In this document: piece by piece, positions 58,123-64,000 of the stretch
Position numbering within the stretch: the stretch's first letter is position 1
Layout of the letters: each line of letters starts with the position of its first letter
Assembly (NCBI GenBank): GCA_949126835.1
Contig: OX421508.1
Coordinates: 19,046,598 to 19,110,597 of the forward strand
DNA length: 64,000 bases
Reading direction: 5' to 3'
DNA from: Anisus vortex
Lineage: Eukaryota > Mollusca > Gastropoda > Planorbidae
Program-made: the position numbers and the translations under genes
The notes under the pieces: model-generated
What the model was told of the DNA's origin: nothing
The model's database searches: none
What the model saw: only the letters and a program-made list of their open reading frames with translations

Positions 58123-61100
58123 CTGTGCATTTAGTTTGTGAAATAAATCATTGCATTATTGAACAATAGAAACTAAAAGTCATTTATTGCATTATTTCAT
58201 GTGACCATTAACGTAGTAGCTAAGTATACAAATCAGTAATAAATAGTTTTTCCAGGGTCTAGACAGACAAAATAAAACAGTAAAATACTGGACTCCAAAT
58301 ATGTCACATTATTTTGATACCATTGATAATACTCTTTCACCAATAGTATTGCCATTTAAATGTTTCAGTTGCCAAGCACTAGTTGTTTTTACTGTCTTCT
58401 TGAAATGAACATTTCTTTCATCAATAAACATAATGTGTTTGTTTAAACACCTTCATTTCACCTTCATTGCAAATCATCCACTATCACTTTTACAAGTGAT
58501 CACTTCAAGGCAACCTCTGGTAGCATCTGCAGTTTTGTACAAAGGGGAAAATAGAACTAACAGTTTTCAAATAGGAAATGGCTCGAGCTTTGCTTTCCCC
58601 TCATCAAATATGTTTGCTCTGGCAACAGAAAAAGTTGACCAAATTGAGCAGAAATAATAGAAAATAGCCTATCATCCTTCAGGCTTGGATTTTTCATTGC
58701 GCTGGTCCTTGTATTCAGCATTAATGAAATACACAGAAAGATTTATATTCATTCAAGTAAAAAGCAGAAACATAAATGTGAGTTGATTCATTAGAACTTT
58801 AAAAAACTCATCCAATATAATTGTCATTTTTCTTTGTTTTATAACCTAAATTCTTATTGTTTGAAAAGATGTATCAAATTTGATATTGTATATATCCTGT
58901 TTGTTTAATAGCCCTGATAGCTTTCCATCAGTAATGGCGTTATTAGCCCTTGGATTTGCTTTCACACAATACATTGTACAGGCTTTCAGCTTTTCCAGAA
59001 TTTCAAGTTTAGTAAATTGTTCTGTTTATATCGTGGTTGTACACTGTATAATGTGCTTGTATTTATGCATATTAAAATAATGTTAATCTTGATACATTTT
59101 TTTAAAATACAGAGACTTTGTATGGGCACAACTATAAACAAATTGCAATTTGATAGATATGTGTATGTCATCAAGAAAAAACAACAGCCCAAAACATCAT
59201 CAACAAAAGGTCTATTCAAACTATTAGAAGAAATTTCATGATTGGTCTATTCAGGTCTCCACACATTACATTCATTGTTGTTGTGAATATACCTGTAACT
59301 AATATTTCCTTGTAGGCCAAAACAATAGAAACAAAGCCCATGTAGTGTTCCATGTCAAACTAAATTCAGATTATATATGTGCTAAGATAATATGCAAAGG
59401 AATTGTGTGTAAGAACTCTACAACTTACCCATATAGCCGCCTCTACTTCCATGATCATCACGCCCATCACGCATTCCACCCCTTCCACTATGACCTTTTG
59501 GAAGAAAACAAAATTAATTTACATTATTGGTACAAGTTTCCACTTTAAGCACAACTAGTTTTTTGGTATTAAAAAGAGAATATGCCTTGGGTATGTTATA
59601 CAAGAATCAGAAATTTGATTAAGATTTTTAAACGCTATAATAGTGGTTTTGTTAGATGGTAATCTTTTACATCAAGTAGCATAAATGATATTGGTTCTGA
59701 AGGTAAGATATTTTTAATACTCATGTTTGATTTTCAGAAATCAAGTCTAAATGCTTTCCAAACTTAAGATTTATCTTTTTTCAATAAATCTTGATCATGA
59801 CTTTCAGTGAGTATAAACAAAGCCATCACTGGCTCTACCAGTCTATAGTACTAAATGGGAAGGTTTCTTTTGATCTCCAATTGTGTTATGGACAAAATTA
59901 ATGATCAGTTAAAATCAGATTCCTACAAATGACAATCAGTTTGAGAAAAAACACCATCTCTACTGGAGATGAAATGAAAACCTACTTTTAAATTCTCTAG
60001 GGGGTCCTCTACCTGAAGATCTGTCATCTAATTTAGGAAATCTACTGGAAGAAAAGTCTCTGTTTCCAGAAAAAGGAAAATAAAAAAATATGCCATGAAA
60101 GAACAAACATTATGGATATTTGTAATAAGCATTAGTAGCATGTAAAGCAGGAATCAGAGAAAACTGAACATTCAGTCAGAAGATAATAATAATCTATAAT
60201 ACATGTGAAAGATAATTAAAATGTATGTGTAATACTTTAATGTTGAAATTTGTTTCTGTATCCTTTATTAGCTAAATAATATTTTATTGTATAAACCTCT
60301 TGTTTTAAATCATATTCAATTAAATATATTGAAAGTTGAGCAGAATGAGTCTATGTGAAATTAAGAACTACCAATGACATTCATTTACAATTACAACATA
60401 AAATTCACAAAATAATTTGAGGGGAGATGCAAAGCTGCTAAATTACAAAACACATGAAAAATCTAGCCTTTTATTTGTTTCTTTAAATATCTAAAGTTAT
60501 TATACCGGTAATAGCAATATTATGCAGAAATATAAAATGTTATCAATAAAGTGAAATTAAGTCAGTATTGTTGAAGAAAAAAAAAAGAACAAGTTTATCT
60601 GTCTATTTCACACAGGAGTAATTTGTTAATAGTAATGTTTATCAAATAGAATGTTTACAGCAATAAAAAAAAAAATGTATCTTACAATCAGGGTAAAAAA
60701 TGTCTATAGGTTATCTATCAGAACCTTACAGCATGTCCATAATAAAAGGTTTCAAGTGTGTATGAGCTAAGCTAAAGTAAAGAGCCCAAAATTACCTGTC
60801 CCCATTATGGTGGTGATCTCTGCTGTCTAATAAATCACTACTATGCCTACCCATGTGGCCACCTCGCCCACCCCTTGAAGAGAACTCGCGATCAGAATTA
60901 TGGCTGCGTTCTGTGTTATAGCTGCGATCAGTACTAGAGCCATGCTGTGCTGACCTGTAAACGAGAAAAATCTACCGCTAAACATTCCAGGAATAGGAAA
61001 GCATTAATAAGCCAGTATTAACCCTTTCTGAGCCACGATCATTAAATTTTTATTTAAATATAACAAATAAAGAAAAGATAATACAGTTCTTGAGAAAAAA

Positions 61101-63493
61101 GCACATAAAGGAAAGTGACCTAAAAAAAAAAATAATCTAGAAAGGGTTTAAAAAAACCAAGATTAAGCAGGGGAAATAATACATGCATTACTAAAGTAAA
61201 ACAATTTTTATTTTCCTTTCATATGTAACAGCTATATAACATGCCTAGTAAAAAGAAATTACTGATCAATATATAAAAGCTTGGTTTATCAATATATTTG
61301 ATTATAACACATTCACAAAATGATTACCCAAAGATTATTAGACTAGAACCTAATCGTAAATCACCTCACAATTATTTGCCTTGGCAAACAATAGGCAAAC
61401 AGAGTTTAAATTAAGAAAAAAATATTTATATTTCAAGAAAAATCCAACTTTTCATAGAGCAATAGCTAATGGTGTCAAAAAGTCTCCATGTCACAGTATT
61501 ACATATATGTAAACAACCACCATTTTGCAGTTAATAAAATGAGAATAAAACACTGTCATAGCGACAACTATCTGTCAAAGGCTGACACTGCATTGATGTG
61601 ATGATCTTATGCTCAAAATAGTTTAAATTGTTTGAATTTGTGGAATTATATTCATATGTCACCTTAAGCATAGTTATAGCATGTCTTTTTTTAAATATAT
61701 TTTTGGCAATGTTTTGTTTATTCACAAACTTTTCCATTTGTTGGTCAGTTTACCCAAACTCTCCCAGCCTGTATGAACCATGTGTAAAAAAGCAACATAT
61801 TCAGTAGAGCCATGAGTTGAGTAGACAAATGGAGATGGATATCCACAAAAAAAGAAACAACACATCAAAAATAATATTTTTATATGAAAACATGATCTAC
61901 ACACACAAGAAGAAAATACTATATGAACATGCACAGCTAACATAAACTGCTTGCATATTATTATTATAAATTACAAATGCTTACCGGTCTCTTGGTGAAC
62001 TATCTCTGCGTAGTGGCTCTCTAAAGTCAGACGAGCGTGGGTAATCTCTTGATCCATAATCCCGGGTAGAATCCCTAAAATCCCTGCTACTCTTTTCCCC
62101 AATGTAGTCACCACTTGATCGTGGGGAGATGAAATCCCTGGGCCTTCCAAGGTTTTCCCGTCTGTCTTCTCGTAGACTAGAACTAAACGCTTCCCTAAAA
62201 GATCTGTGTATGGACATTGATGATAAATTGTTACTAGTTTGTTTTTTTTTAGTTTGTAAGTTAACCAATATTTTTAGTAAGAAACATGCATGTGTATATA
62301 TCTTTATATATATATATATGATCTATAAAAAAAAGTATTGTGTGTCTAGATAGAAACAAAGATGTGAATTACCCAGAATCTCCTGATAAGCTTAAACGAG
62401 GAGAAAGCAAAAAGTCACGAGAACCTGAGCCAAAGTCTCTATCTCGCAGACTGCTTCTCAGCGGACTGAGCCTGCAAAAGATAATACAACATTATTATGA
62501 TGAAACGATTGGCTTAATAACAGAATAACCCTTACAGTCTACTCATCCATAAATACAGCCTAGCCATTGCTTAAGGTATTTAATTACATTTACCTGTCTA
62601 AAAGTCTGCTGCTTTCACGCGGAGGTGAAGAATAAAGATCTCTGGATCTGGAAGGGAGGCCTCTTTCAAAATCATCATCAAATCTGTCCCTTCGACCTGA
62701 CATAATGGAATTTAAAATAAAAATTACTGTTTTTGTGACATGTCATCAATACATTTTTTTGTATTATGATTTGAATACAGAAAACACAGAGCAAAGTAAG
62801 AATAAGAAAAAGGAAAGGGAGAGAAAAATAAATTGCTAAGTCAGGTATTGTGAATATGGTGAAGAGAACTGATATAAATACAATAGTTTTATGCAAAACA
62901 AAGATCTATATTATATTGGTATGTTTTGTTTAGTAACGTACATTCCACAAATTAGACCTTTTAATGTTTCTGAAATTATATACCGTAAAATCTATGACCC
63001 CCTCTTGTATAAAGGATTGGTGTCTGACTTGCCGGGGTAAGCGTACAATTTTCTTTCATAAATTATGCAAATATTTTGTTTTAAAAGCAACACGCTGTTA
63101 AACAGTATTACAGTAGTAAAAGGCATAAGGAGACAGATGCTGATAGAAAAGGGTTATTGCCACATTCAACTACATTTCAAGATTTGTTCATTATTTTATA
63201 GTCTTAGTGATATAGGTAATGGTAATCCATCATAAATTTCAATTGATATCTGAACCTATGAAAAACACAATTTTACATTTATTTGCACGTAAGCCGTATC
63301 CTTTTTTCTTTGACATAAAAATTGTGTAAAAATTGTACAGCTTAGACTTGAGATTTTATGGAACGGATATGTGAGATTATAAAGTTTACCCTTACTTTTA
63401 CTCAAAGGTGGACCTCTGCCTCTATCTGAATCAAATCCTCTTGACATCATGGGTACTTTTCTTGGTGGAGAGTCATCGTCACGACTAGAATGC
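57974..63493 (-). CDS. RS/RD/RGG-rich nuclear protein, last eight coding exons
   Basis: Coding exons in transcript order are 63396-63493, 62594-62696, 62373-62471, 61985-62203, 60796-60954, 59986-60059, 59429-59494 and 57974-58122. They give 967 bases, 321 residues, and all phases agree. The protein is low-complexity: RD/SR-rich blocks (REDRRENLGRPRDF, RDFRDSTRDYGSRDYPRSSD) pass into RGG blocks (EFSSRGGRGGHMGRH, GSRGRGGPPRGRGRG). It ends KRPRMESGDSYSSRR with a likely nuclear signal. Such tails bind RNA and are methylated and phosphorylated in splicing or hnRNP-type proteins (RBMX- or SAFB-like in style). The defining domain must lie beyond the window, so I give no name. Strict phase keeping over eight exons shows a real gene. 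Confidence 0.88.
58123..59428 (-). other. Intron of RS/RGG gene
   Basis: From GTAAGT at 59428 to 'gcacag' at 58123. AT-rich; no element or exon recognised. Confidence 0.6.
59429..59494 (-). CDS. RS/RGG gene, seventh coding exon in window
   Basis: Encodes HSGRGGMRDGRDDHGSRGGY and M. Acceptor 'tcttccaaaag', donor G|GTAAGT. Confidence 0.88.
59986..60059 (-). CDS. RS/RGG gene, sixth coding exon in window
   Basis: Encodes DFSSSRFPKLDDRSSGRGPP and REFK. Acceptor 'ctggaaacag', donor A|GTAGGT. Confidence 0.87.
60796..60954 (-). CDS. RS/RGG gene, fifth coding exon in window
   Basis: Encodes SAQHGSSTDRSYNTERSHNS, then DREFSSRGGRGGHMGRHSSD and LLDSRDHHHNGD. Acceptor 'gtttacag', donor AG|GTAATT. Confidence 0.9.
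61985..62203 (-). CDS. RS/RGG gene, fourth coding exon in window
   Basis: Encodes SFREAFSSSLREDRRENLGR, then PRDFISPRSSGDYIGEKSSR and the RD-repeat block to RRDSSPRD. Donor CG|GTAAGC. The longest internal exon and the richest in RD pairs. Confidence 0.92.
62373..62471 (-). CDS. RS/RGG gene, third coding exon in window
   Basis: Encodes LSPLRSSLRDRDFGSGSRDF and then LLSPRLSLSGDS. Acceptor 'cttttgcag', donor GG|GTAATT. Confidence 0.9.
62594..62696 (-). CDS. RS/RGG gene, second coding exon in window
   Basis: Encodes RRDRFDDDFERGLPSRSRDL and then YSSPPRESSRLLD. Acceptor 'attatgtcag', donor AG|GTAAAT. Confidence 0.9.
63396..63493 (-). CDS. RS/RGG gene, first coding exon in window
   Basis: Encodes HSSRDDDSPPRKVPMMSRGF and then DSDRGRGPPLSK. 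Donor A|GTAAGG; an alternative donor 8 bases downstream would also keep a frame (adding KG). Acceptor 'caattccag'. Earlier exons lie past the window. Confidence 0.85.
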
Positions 63494-63554
63494 CTGGAAT
63501 TGATTTAAAAAAAAACAAAAAACCATTTCAATATAAGGTGATCTAAATGGTCTA

Positions 63555-63826
63555 GGGGGCACGGTAGCCGTGCGGAAGCGCGTTAGACTGGCAAGCCGAA
63601 GATCCCGGTTCGAATCTTGGTGCAGGCTAGGATTTTTTCCCGGGTCTGGAAGGTGTCCCTGAGTCTACCCAGCTCTGATGGGTACCTAACATTAGTCATT
63701 AGTGGGGGGTAAAGTAAAGGCGGCTGTGCATAGTGCTGGCCACACAATCACCTAGTATGCTGTGGCCACAGAAACTGGTGAACGCTGATCTCAATTCGGT
63801 CCGACAGGTACTTTACTTTAAATGGT
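63555..63826 (+). repeat. tRNA-derived SINE, best-preserved copy
   Basis: The head 'cacggtagccgtgcggaag' with 'cgcg', B box 'ggttcgaatc', body 'tctacccagctctgatgggt' and 'cagaaactggtgaacgctg', ending 'ggtactttacttta'. It lies in an intron of the RS/RGG gene on the opposite strand. A and B boxes suggest RNA polymerase III transcription when new. Confidence 0.9.
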
Positions 63827-64000
63827 ATAATTATGGAAGACTTTTGTTAAGCAGCAGCACAATAACCTACAAACAGTGGTTGTACAATTTTCACTTTCTT
63901 TTACGATGAAATAACACAGCCCGTCCAGTATTGTACAGTTAATGTATCCTCTTCCTTTTACTAATAAATACACTTTTGTATTTTGTTCTTCTGTGTTATA

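Noticed and set aside
63555..63640. Possible tRNA gene
   Set aside because: A and B boxes are present but the acceptor stem and anticodon arm do not form a proper cloverleaf, and the sequence continues into the SINE body shared with other copies.

Overview
The window is eukaryotic, AT-rich, repeat-dense DNA with short exons in long introns. It is most likely from a mollusc, probably a heterobranch gastropod. The reasons are a MIG-2/Mtl-type Rho GTPase of protostome kind, molluscan-style non-LTR retrotransposons, abundant hAT elements and a tRNA-derived SINE. All calls come from reading the sequence by eye; no database was searched and the species is an inference.

Four gene pieces can be supported. 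(1) 772-7144, plus strand: the 3' half of an XPG/ERCC5 (Rad2-family) nucleotide-excision-repair endonuclease, six exons, 827 codons. It has a U12-type intron and a very long charged C-terminal tail that starts with a PCNA-binding motif. (2) 36230-43950, plus strand: a complete five-exon Mtl/MIG-2-like Rho GTPase of 198 residues, ending in the prenylation box CVML. (3) 52269-54640, minus strand: the 3' end of a gene with an elongin-B-like ubiquitin-fold domain. (4) 57974-63493, minus strand: the last eight coding exons (321 residues) of an RS/RD/RGG-rich, probably RNA-binding, nuclear protein. The introns carry several minisatellites. Two of these, in the Mtl and elongin-B-like genes, have copied a splice site 10 to 13 times.

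Between XPG and Mtl, about 8.7-36 kb, lies a graveyard of nested mobile elements. A non-LTR element at 12283-17225 is broken by a foldback transposon with an 8-bp target duplication, a hAT element, a truncated CR1-like LINE with a 10-bp duplication, and is cut off by a SINE. A hAT element at 26288-29189, with perfect 15-bp ends and an 8-bp duplication, holds another hAT and a LINE. A 1.5-kb segment containing its own inverted repeat is duplicated in tandem at 21939-24954. The palindrome TAGGCCTA is common in this block and I did not see it outside it.

The genes do not form a pathway: DNA repair, cytoskeletal signalling, a ubiquitin-like protein and an RNA-binding protein are simply neighbours. 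I found no bacterial-type operon, CRISPR array or canonical free-standing tRNA or rRNA gene.
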